Of a stretch of 13,488 nt of DNA, positions 1-6,277 are shown one piece after another. Within the stretch, counting starts at the first letter, position 1; every line of letters begins with the position of its first letter. A program made the translations under genes and the position numbers. Source of the DNA: an uncultured Pirellula sp. (GTDB lineage: Bacteria; Planctomycetota; Planctomycetia; Pirellulales; Pirellulaceae); NCBI GenBank assembly GCA_903892365.1, contig CAITIF010000657.1, positions 1 through 13,488 of the forward strand, given 5' to 3'. The notes under the pieces were generated by a model. It made no database searches. It saw only the letters and a list, made by a program, of their open reading frames with translations, and was not told the DNA's origin.

Positions 1-1
1 C

Positions 2-700
2 GCAGCAAACACAAAGCTTTACAAACTGATTGCAAAGAATGGAGTGCTGGTAAACTGCACGCCTCCGCAAAAGGCATCTTGGGGTAACCCTCCCGACGAG
101 AAAGCAATGCAGGCTTGGATCGTCAGTTGGGCAAAGGCTCGGCACTCCATGCAGTTGACCGCGAAGCAAAGCACGCTCATTGTCGAACGGATTGGTTCAG
201 GATGTGGACTGATCGATTGTGAGCTCGCGAAGTTAGCCTTATTTGCAGATCCCAGCGGAGCAGTAACAGATTCGCACGTTTCCGAATTGGTCGGTGGATG
301 GAGAACGCAGACGGCATGGGAATTAGCCGATGCCATTGCGGACGGCCAAGTCGCAATCGCTTTATTACAATTGGACAAGCTGCTCACGGCGGGCCAGAAC
401 GCGGTTGGATTGGTAGCCCAGCTATCGTGGTCCTTGCGAAGGTTTGGCCTTGCAGCACAACTGGTTGAGCAGTCGGAACGGGTAGGAAACAAAATACCGC
501 TGACGACGGCTTTGGAACGCGCTGGTTTTAATCGTTTCGATATTGCGAAATCGGAAACGCGTTTGAAACGAATTGGAAGAGTCCGAGCCAAAGACATGCT
601 ATCTGGGCTTGTGGAACTAGAATTGAAACTCAAAGGAAGCCATAGTAATGATTCACGAGCAAGGCTGGCCTTGGAGGCCCTGATCATGAAACTAGGTTGA
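2..700 (+). CDS. holA: DNA polymerase III subunit delta, C-terminal part (cut by left edge)
   Basis: The reading frame is open from base 2 to the TGA at 698-700, so the gene begins left of the window. About 232 residues are visible, against roughly 330-350 for the whole family protein. The first visible residues (TKLYKLIAKNG, then VLVNCTPP) match the end of the AAA-like part of HolA. The remainder is all-helical and fits the family's C-terminal collar domain, with the recognisable stretches AVTDSHVSELVGG, WELADAIADGQ and RLALEALIMKLG. Delta is the clamp-loader subunit that opens the beta sliding clamp during replication, in the cytoplasm. The GTG at 44 is internal and not a real start. The stop codon overlaps a possible TTG start of the next gene in a TTGA junction, which suggests cotranscription. 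The family assignment rests on recognised sequence pattern and overall layout. Confidence 0.85.
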   Translation, partial: AANTKLYKLIAKNGVLVNCTPPQKASWGNPPDEKAMQAWIVSWAKARHSMQLTAKQSTLIVERIGSGCGLIDCELAKLALFADPSGAVTDSHVSELVGGWRTQTAWELADAIADGQVAIALLQLDKLLTAGQNAVGLVAQLSWSLRRFGLAAQLVEQSERVGNKIPLTTALERAGFNRFDIAKSETRLKRIGRVRAKDMLSGLVELELKLKGSHSNDSRARLALEALIMKLG

Positions 701-744
701 GCGATAATGGGAACGAATTGGCTTTTAAGAATCGTGGTGTAAGA

Positions 745-2217
745 ATGATACTTCAACGGATCGTTTGCTTCGTTGCCTTCATGGCAATCGGTATGGTCCA
801 AAATAGCATTGGGCAAGTTCAGCAACAGACATCACCGTCTGGACTGTTCGAATTGTCCGTGCCCGGAAGCACCGAATCTTCCCTGGCCCGTCTCTCGCCC
901 CAGGCGCTAGTCATTCAAGATACATCCGGGAACATCACTCGCTATACGCGGCTTCCCAAATACGACACGGCCGATGGGACTTTACAAGGATACAGCTCAC
1001 GCGAGGCACAGCAGGTAATTCGATGGCCAGTTGATAACGTCGGGAGGATGCAAATCGGAACCCTTCAAAGGGGCCGGATTGAATTTGTCTGGAGCAAGAT
1101 GACGATCGCGCCCAGCACCTTGCCTGGCCTGGAAACCAACGACATGGTCATGCCGGAACCGGTCATGGGGCTGCAACCGACCCAAGAGATTCTTCCGCCG
1201 ATGACAGCGGTGCATTTGGCAGCTGGCAATGTTTCCGGCAGGCAGTTTTTGACGATGCAAGGAAGCAATCGATTTGGCTTTGCAACTCAAGCCGCGGGTG
1301 TCGAGTCAGCGTGGTACATCACGCCTGTTTCAAACAACATTGTTCGTTTGCAACAACGCAGCGGCACGAACTGGTTAGCAATCGGCATTGGGAATGGCCC
1401 ACGACGGGCGCCCAACGGCTATCCGGTATCCTTGCTTCCTATTCAAAACGGCGTGGAACAACTGTGGCAAATTCAGAATATGGCGAACGGTGGATACTGT
1501 TTCGAGAGCTTGATGTATCCAGGCTTTGGATTGACTTGCATTCCGAACCGCGGTTTGAGTCTTCAGCCTATTACCTTTGATCCTTGGCAGTTATGGTGGC
1601 CAAGCGCGCCGACGTTCGTTCTGCCGCAAATTCAGTATCGAACGGTGCAGCAACAAGTCATCGCCAATCCTTCCTTGCCACCTGTTTTTGCCAACATCAC
1701 GAACACGCACAGCGACACTTTAGTTGTTTTGGTGGCGGATCGCCGAAACACTTCTAGTTTGAAAAAGCTGAAGATTGCTGCTGGAAAGAGTGAACGAATC
1801 CAGATGGATCGAGATCCGGGAGCTACGATCGTAGAGACATTCGAAACGATGGACGGTTTCGGTAACTGGCAGCAGCAACAGTTCAACACAACGATCCCTG
1901 CCAACGTGCTTTACGACATCAGTGTGTATGAGGAATTTTTGCAATCGATTGCAATTGACCGGACGGGGACCAGCCCTAATCCAATCGAAGACGTCAATTA
2001 CCAACCTAGAAGCATTGGCTTTTTTCTTGTCCCTCCGGGAGACGCACTGCCTGAAGAGAGTGAGATCGATGCATACGGAATGGCCATGAGTGCGCAAAAT
2101 CCGGGAAGTGTTCGACGCCTCAGTCAACGCGATTTGGAGCTTGGTAACAAGGGGCCAGCTAACGACCCTCTTAAGGATTTGCTTAAGCAATTTCGAAAAC
2201 AACGAGGCTCGTTTTGA
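745..2217 (+). CDS. Secreted protein of unknown function with a beta-trefoil-like central region
   Basis: I do not recognise a named family. From the ATG at 745 the product has 490 residues. It opens with a classical Sec signal peptide: short basic start MILQR, hydrophobic core to about residue 18, likely cleavage near SIGQ. Residues about 155-287 look like three related units, each ending in a tryptophan motif: ESAWYI (W190), EQLWQI (W241) and PWQLWW (W284/W285). Spacings of 51 and 43-44 residues fit a ricin-B-like beta-trefoil, a fold that often binds sugars. Residues about 310-430 look beta-rich, and the charged C-terminus ends in a helix-like PLKDLLKQFRKQRGSF. A TTG at 697, overlapping the holA stop, is an alternative start that adds 16 residues. 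It would couple translation but has no nearby Shine-Dalgarno, so I prefer 745. The gene ends in a TTGA overlap with the next one, so the two products may work together. Confidence 0.75.
   Translation: MILQRIVCFVAFMAIGMVQNSIGQVQQQTSPSGLFELSVPGSTESSLARLSPQALVIQDTSGNITRYTRLPKYDTADGTLQGYSSREAQQVIRWPVDNVGRMQIGTLQRGRIEFVWSKMTIAPSTLPGLETNDMVMPEPVMGLQPTQEILPPMTAVHLAAGNVSGRQFLTMQGSNRFGFATQAAGVESAWYITPVSNNIVRLQQRSGTNWLAIGIGNGPRRAPNGYPVSLLPIQNGVEQLWQIQNMANGGYCFESLMYPGFGLTCIPNRGLSLQPITFDPWQLWWPSAPTFVLPQIQYRTVQQQVIANPSLPPVFANITNTHSDTLVVLVADRRNTSSLKKLKIAAGKSERIQMDRDPGATIVETFETMDGFGNWQQQQFNTTIPANVLYDISVYEEFLQSIAIDRTGTSPNPIEDVNYQPRSIGFFLVPPGDALPEESEIDAYGMAMSAQNPGSVRRLSQRDLELGNKGPANDPLKDLLKQFRKQRGSF
2204..2207 (+). 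promoter_or_regulatory. Shine-Dalgarno GAGG deciding a TTG start
   Basis: GAGG lies six bases before the TTG at 2214, inside the end of the preceding gene. The frame has no other plausible start before the first membrane segment, so this site supports the rare TTG codon and the four-base overlap with the upstream stop. Confidence 0.5.
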
Positions 2218-3440
2218 GCGAGACTGACGAGAGGTCGGAGGATGGATCGCAATCCGAATTGGAACTATCTTCATTCCGCGAATCCCATGAACCGACGGTA
2301 ACAGCCCGCGCGCGAAGGCGAAGACGTGTTCGCTTCAACCCAGTCCCTTGGATTGTCGCTTTATGTATCCTCGGTGCATGGCTGTTTTATGTGTTTGCAT
2401 TACCTTGGCTGCAGTTAGAGTATCTCCATTGGCTTTCTCCTAAGCGAAAAATCTTTCCGGCTGAACTCGATTTGAAATTGGGGCAACGCACGCTGCTCAG
2501 GACATGCGAGTTTCTTTTTGTCGGCTGGGTGTTTTATTTTGGTGCAAGTATCGGTAGCTTCTTGAATGTGGTCGCTGGACGAGTTCCGGAAGGGAAGACG
2601 ATTGTCTTCGGCGGTTCCAAATGCCCTTTTTGCAACACTCGACTAAGCTTTATCGATAACACACCCGTCTTGGGCTGGATCATTTTGCGAGGCAGATGTC
2701 GATCGTGTCGGCTACCGATTGCCCCCAGATACTTGCTGATCGAGATTGTGATTGGATTGATGTTCGTATGGTTAGCACTTTGGCAACTCGTACGAAATAG
2801 CGCCAATTTACCTCATGCCGATTTGAGCGGCTGGCAAGGGGTGACCGAGCTCGTTTTCTTTCCGAACTGGCAAATGATTTCGACCTTTGTGCTTCATGCA
2901 TCCATGTACGCGGTGCTCGTCATGATGGCTGTTGGCACACTTGGTAAGAAAGCCTTTCCCGTACGCGCTTTCCTTGTGATTGTTGGGCTCTTTGCGGTCG
3001 CGAGAATTTCAATTTCGTCAAGTGAGGTGGTCCAATGGTCCGAACCTTGGATGCGAATGACGACGCGAGGCCCCCAGGGTGCCATTTGGTTCGGCCTTTC
3101 GGCGGGTGTTTCGGTATTGATTGGTACAATCATCGGTTTGTTGGTGGGCTGGATCACATCCCAGTTCCTGGGATCGAAGGATTCCAAAGTTCTTCGGCAA
3201 CACTGGGTATTGGAATCCATGTTGATTGGCTGCGTGATGGGTTGGCAGGCTGCTGTACTGATCGTTATTTTGGGTATACTGGCAGCGCAAGGGTTTGCCT
3301 GGATTCGACGAATTCGGCTTTACCCTTATGAAGAATGCAACACAATTTATCCGCTTGGAATGAACATATGCCTTGTGGTTGTGTGTATGCTGCATCATTC
3401 GTTTTGGCGACACATGGCACAGCTTTTTGGCATCGTCTAG
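2214..3440 (+). CDS. Prepilin peptidase-family membrane protein, probably catalytically inactive
   Basis: The 408-residue product is polytopic, with about eight membrane segments. The N-terminal DiS_P_DiS region is clear: the ASIGSFLNVVAGRVP signature at 111-125 and a zinc-type CPFC...CRSC quartet (C137, C140, C162, C165). Active A24 peptidases then need two aspartates, one in a D-x(n)-IPD loop and one in a GxGD motif. Here the first position reads GTLGKKAFP (G241 where D is expected). Before the conserved MGWQAA at 342-347, the GD position reads HW (H330, W331). It therefore looks like a pseudo-peptidase that keeps the cysteine-zinc part. The N-terminus is unusual: an acidic tail, the basic run RARRRRRVR at 32-40, and an extra membrane segment at about 46-64. 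The TTG start overlaps the previous stop in TTGA. The family is confident; loss of activity is inferred from a by-eye alignment. Confidence 0.8.
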   Translation: MSETDERSEDGSQSELELSSFRESHEPTVTARARRRRRVRFNPVPWIVALCILGAWLFYVFALPWLQLEYLHWLSPKRKIFPAELDLKLGQRTLLRTCEFLFVGWVFYFGASIGSFLNVVAGRVPEGKTIVFGGSKCPFCNTRLSFIDNTPVLGWIILRGRCRSCRLPIAPRYLLIEIVIGLMFVWLALWQLVRNSANLPHADLSGWQGVTELVFFPNWQMISTFVLHASMYAVLVMMAVGTLGKKAFPVRAFLVIVGLFAVARISISSSEVVQWSEPWMRMTTRGPQGAIWFGLSAGVSVLIGTIIGLLVGWITSQFLGSKDSKVLRQHWVLESMLIGCVMGWQAAVLIVILGILAAQGFAWIRRIRLYPYEECNTIYPLGMNICLVVVCMLHHSFWRHMAQLFGIV

Positions 3441-3450
3441 TCGACCTGAC

Positions 3451-3477
3451 TTACCTCCTTCCCCTCCCACCTTTCCC
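3451..3477 (+). promoter_or_regulatory. Pyrimidine-rich leader before the esterase gene
   Basis: Twenty-five of 27 bases are C or T. The tract ends 15 bases before the ATG at 3493. Similar tracts precede the other three exported carbohydrate-type genes here. It could be an unstructured leader that helps ribosome loading, for example through protein S1; that role is inferred. Confidence 0.35.
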
Positions 3478-3482
3478 AGGAG
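3478..3482 (+). promoter_or_regulatory. Shine-Dalgarno AGGAG before the ATG at 3493
   Basis: AGGAG sits ten bases before the ATG at 3493. Together with the signal peptide that starts there, it favours 3493 over the earlier in-frame start at 3373, which would lie inside the previous gene. Confidence 0.55.
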
Positions 3483-3492
3483 TCTCTTGGTT

Positions 3493-5034
3493 ATGAATCG
3501 CGAACTGCTTTTTTCGAAAACAAAGTCGCTTTTGATTTTCTCTTGTTCATTGCTCGCATCGGCCGCATTCGCGCTTCGATGTTCAGCAGAAGTGAAGTTG
3601 CCTAATGTTTTCTCAGACCACATGGTGCTTCAGCAGGGGCAAGAGAACAAGATTTGGGGCACCGACAATGCCGGCCAGAAGATCACAATTACCATCGGTA
3701 ATCAAAGTGTAGAAACCACTACCAATGAAAAGGGAGTATGGACTACGAAACTTCCCCCGATGAAGGTGGGTGGCGATGCACTGAAGCTACGAGTACAAGG
3801 CTCGAGCGTGATCGAAATCAACGATATCCTGATCGGAGAAGTCTGGATTTGCTCGGGCCAATCCAACATGCAGTGGAATGTCAATCAATCCAACGACCCC
3901 GATTTGGAACGATTGTCTGCCAATTATCCCAATATCCGAATGATCAACTTTCCACAGATCGGTCGACAAGAAGCGATCTGGACACACGACGATCGCAAAT
4001 GGAAAGTAAGCACACCAGAAACCGTAGGTGAATTTTCGGCCGTAGGTTATTTCTTTGCGAGACAGCTGCATCAAACCACCGGAGTGCCGATTGGAATGAT
4101 CAACAATGCATGGGGCGGCTCGGCAGCGGAAGCGTGGGTGAATCGCGACGTTCTCAAAGCGGACCCTAAGTTCGATGGATTGATGAAACGATGGGTAGAT
4201 ATGGAAGCTATCCATGCTACCTTGTCAGCCAATAAGGAACGAACGCCAGAACAGCAAAAGCAACTTGACGGGCTCAATGGTTCCATGTTTGGAAACGCAC
4301 GACCTGGCAACATCTACAATGGCGTTTTGAAATCCCATCTTGGCTACGGCATCAAGGGAGCCATCTGGTACCAAGGTGAATCCAATGCAGGAAGAGCGTA
4401 CCAGTATCGCGAGTTGTTCCCGCTGATGATTCAGAACTGGAGACAAGAATGGGGCCAAGGCGACTTCCCGTTCTATTGGGTCCAATTAGCAGACTTTGAA
4501 GCAGAGAAGGCAGAACCCGGTGATTCCCCATGGGCAGAACTGCGTGAAGCTCAAACAATGGCCATGGATAAAGTCGCTAACAGCGGGCAAGCAGTGATCA
4601 TCGACATTGGCGAAGGGAAAGATATCCATCCCAAGAACAAATTGGACGTGGGTAAGCGACTGGCTCGCTGGGCGTTGGCTAAAGAATATGGTATCTCCAT
4701 TGATCACCAAAGCCCTCGCTACGATTCCAGCGAAGTCAGCGAAAGCTCGATGATCGTGAAGTTCAAGTATGTCGAAAGCGGCTGGCGCCCCTTTGATGTC
4801 AGGGAGCCGCGAGGATTTACGATTGCAGGCGAAGACAAAAAGTTCTACAACGCCAAGGCGACCATTCTTCCAGATGGGCGTATCCAAGTATCGGCTCCCG
4901 AAGTTCCAAAACCAGTCTCGGTTCGCTATGCTTGGGCACAAAACCCGATCTGCAACATGTTCGCAAACAATGGACTACCGCTGACTCCATTCCGAACCGA
5001 CGATTGGCCCGGAGTGACCGCAAAGAACGAATAA
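3493..5034 (+). CDS. Exported sialate O-acetylesterase (SGNH hydrolase, SASA family)
   Basis: The 513-residue product begins with a Sec signal peptide: basic start, a hydrophobic core around residues 12-27, cleavage near RCSA. It is therefore expected outside the cytoplasm. The family motifs are intact: GEVWICSGQSNMQW with the nucleophilic serine (S124), the NNAWGGSAAEAW oxyanion-type block, IWYQGESNAG (E296, S297, N298), and DIGEGKDIHPKNK with the Asp-x-His pair (D377, H379). The N-terminal stretch KLPNVFSDHMVLQQ at about 35-48 begins the beta-rich domain typical of long bacterial members. These enzymes remove acetyl groups from sialic acids or, in many environmental bacteria, from other acetylated glycans, so the exact substrate is uncertain. 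The start is supported by an AGGAG site and a pyrimidine-rich leader. It lies 52 bases after the prepilin-peptidase-like gene and nine bases before pdxJ. Confidence 0.88.
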   Translation: MNRELLFSKTKSLLIFSCSLLASAAFALRCSAEVKLPNVFSDHMVLQQGQENKIWGTDNAGQKITITIGNQSVETTTNEKGVWTTKLPPMKVGGDALKLRVQGSSVIEINDILIGEVWICSGQSNMQWNVNQSNDPDLERLSANYPNIRMINFPQIGRQEAIWTHDDRKWKVSTPETVGEFSAVGYFFARQLHQTTGVPIGMINNAWGGSAAEAWVNRDVLKADPKFDGLMKRWVDMEAIHATLSANKERTPEQQKQLDGLNGSMFGNARPGNIYNGVLKSHLGYGIKGAIWYQGESNAGRAYQYRELFPLMIQNWRQEWGQGDFPFYWVQLADFEAEKAEPGDSPWAELREAQTMAMDKVANSGQAVIIDIGEGKDIHPKNKLDVGKRLARWALAKEYGISIDHQSPRYDSSEVSESSMIVKFKYVESGWRPFDVREPRGFTIAGEDKKFYNAKATILPDGRIQVSAPEVPKPVSVRYAWAQNPICNMFANNGLPLTPFRTDDWPGVTAKNE

Positions 5035-5043
5035 CGAAGCGAA

Positions 5044-5787
5044 ATGGCTCAATCGCATTTGACTGCCTTATCTGTCAACGTCAACAAGGTGGCGTTGTTA
5101 CGCAACACTCGCCACCTTGGTATCCCAAATGTCGTTCGCGCGGCGCTGTTATGCTTGGAAGCGGGCGCGGATGGGATCACTGTCCACCCTCGGCCAGACG
5201 AACGACATATTCGGCGGACCGATGTGTTTGAGCTAAACGCATTCCTTCAAGATTGGCCCAAAGCCGAATTCAACATCGAAGGAAACCCGTTTCATAATCT
5301 GATGGGTTTGATACGGGAGGTTCGTCCTGATCAGGCAACCTTTGTTCCGGACAGTGTTTCACAAAGCACGTCCGATCACGGTTGGGATTTAGAAAAGGAC
5401 GGAGAGCGACTTCGTCCATTGATTCAAGAATGTCGAGACTTAGGTGTGCGTGTGAGTCTGTTCATGGACCCGTTGCCGGACATGATTCCGATAGCGAAGT
5501 CACTGGGTGCAGATCGGATCGAACTGTATACGGAATCTTGGGCCACTGCGTATCCTACGACTGGTCGCGATAGTACCCTAGCGAAGTTTGTGGCAGCGGC
5601 TCAAGCGGCCATCCAAACGGAACTTGGCGTGAATGCCGGTCATGACTTGAATCTGGAAAATCTAACTCCGTTTCTTACGTCCGTCCCAGGAGTCTTAGAG
5701 GTCTCCATCGGACACGCATTGATTGCCGACGCACTTGAAATGGGTTACGCCAAGACAGTAAAAGCGTACTTGAGCTGCCTCGGTTAA
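5044..5787 (+). CDS. pdxJ: Pyridoxine 5'-phosphate synthase
   Basis: The cytosolic 247-residue enzyme condenses 3-amino-2-oxopropyl phosphate with deoxyxylulose 5-phosphate to make pyridoxine 5'-phosphate, the last ring-forming step of the DXP-dependent vitamin B6 route. The TIM-barrel signatures are clear: LSVNVNKVALLRN near the start, GADGITVHPRPDERHI with the catalytic histidine, FNIEGNPF with the conserved glutamate, VNAGHDLN with the second histidine, and SIGHALI for phosphate binding. The form is not that of E. coli: NVNK replaces NIDH and VPDSVSQSTSDHGWDL replaces the VPEKR block. The same variants occur in PdxJ of Bacteroidetes and Planctomycetes, so the enzyme is expected to be active. 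It starts nine bases after the esterase stop with no clear Shine-Dalgarno and is probably translated by coupling or re-initiation. There is no evident biochemical tie to its neighbours. Confidence 0.95.
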   Translation: MAQSHLTALSVNVNKVALLRNTRHLGIPNVVRAALLCLEAGADGITVHPRPDERHIRRTDVFELNAFLQDWPKAEFNIEGNPFHNLMGLIREVRPDQATFVPDSVSQSTSDHGWDLEKDGERLRPLIQECRDLGVRVSLFMDPLPDMIPIAKSLGADRIELYTESWATAYPTTGRDSTLAKFVAAAQAAIQTELGVNAGHDLNLENLTPFLTSVPGVLEVSIGHALIADALEMGYAKTVKAYLSCLG

Positions 5788-5878
5788 TCACATCTCTTAA
5801 CGTGAGCCGATTTTCCCAATGTTGCTTCCAAGCCAATGAACTAGTGCTTTGTTCAGATTGAAAATGGGGGGCGGCAAT

Positions 5879-5943
5879 GGTAGCCGGACTCGCCAGAGTT
5901 CGGTTTTTCTGTGACGCACTGAAGTCTGGCGACTCCAGCTACC
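5879..5943. repeat. REP-like imperfect palindrome (25-base arms, 15-base loop)
   Basis: The arms at 5879-5903 and 5919-5943 are reverse complements at 21 of 25 positions. Both contain GGTAGC at the outer end and TCGCCAGA inside. The loop begins with a run of five T. It lies 91 bases after pdxJ, outside any gene, which is the usual place for REP/BIME-type elements. I recall GTAGC...CTCGCCAGAG palindromes being scattered between genes in planctomycete genomes, but a genome search is needed. It may also stop transcription after pdxJ. Confidence 0.65.
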
Positions 5944-5972
5944 TAAGTATGGGAAACGTAAGGAATGCCAAG

Positions 5973-5989
5973 ACTCGGGCGCACCGAGT
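5973..5989. other. Small perfect hairpin
   Basis: ACTCGG and CCGAGT form a six-base perfect stem around a five-base loop. No T-run follows, so it is not a clear terminator. It lies 29 bases beyond the REP-like palindrome. The significance is low. Confidence 0.3.
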
Positions 5990-6277
5990 TGCTAGTATAC
6001 GGGGCGACACATGAGAACCGTTACCGAGAGATGTGTTGTGCAGATAGTATGTTTCCTTTGCAGAAGCCTCGCTAAAGCAATAGCCTACCGAACATCAAGC
6101 AGCCTGTGCGGCCCAGGGGCTCCGTGCCGATTGTTGCGACTATTCGGACTGCGCCACCTCTGAGCTCCTTTTCCCTAGCAAAATCTGGATTTATTGGCTG
6201 CATATCTCAGCCGCGTTAGTGGGGTATCCCATGTTTGCACGCTAGTTTCTCAGCCAATTTCTTGCGGACCGCAAATC

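Larger units (their letters stand above)
5788..6277. other. 490-base non-coding stretch
   Basis: No convincing gene was found between pdxJ and the next start. It holds the REP-like palindrome at 5879-5943 and a small hairpin at 5973-5989. The end of this stretch should contain the promoter of the 6278 gene, but I could not pick out convincing -35/-10 boxes. The rest shows nothing I can name. Confidence 0.6.

Noticed and set aside
19..825. Long open frame (268 codons) on the - strand opposite holA
   Set aside because: It lies opposite a recognisable HolA, has a low-complexity Ser/Ala-rich product with no family pattern, and crosses into the next gene.
1720..2274. Open frame (184 codons) on the - strand
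   Set aside because: Antisense shadow of the secreted-protein gene; no recognisable motif or start signal.
3373..3492. N-terminal extension of the esterase from 3373
   Set aside because: It overlaps the previous gene and places 40 unrelated residues before a clear signal peptide at 3493 that has its own Shine-Dalgarno.
3018..3623. Open frame (201 codons) on the - strand
   Set aside because: Spans the end of one + strand gene and the start of the next; the composition does not look like a real protein.
5788..5825. GTTAA...TTAAC pairing just after pdxJ as a terminator
   Set aside because: The stem is only five weak pairs with no clear T-run; the palindrome at 5879-5943 is a better candidate.
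6194..6277. N-terminal extension of the conserved unknown protein from TTG 6194
   Set aside because: The extra 28 residues lack family-like sequence and the start codon is rare; the ATG at 6278 is more plausible.
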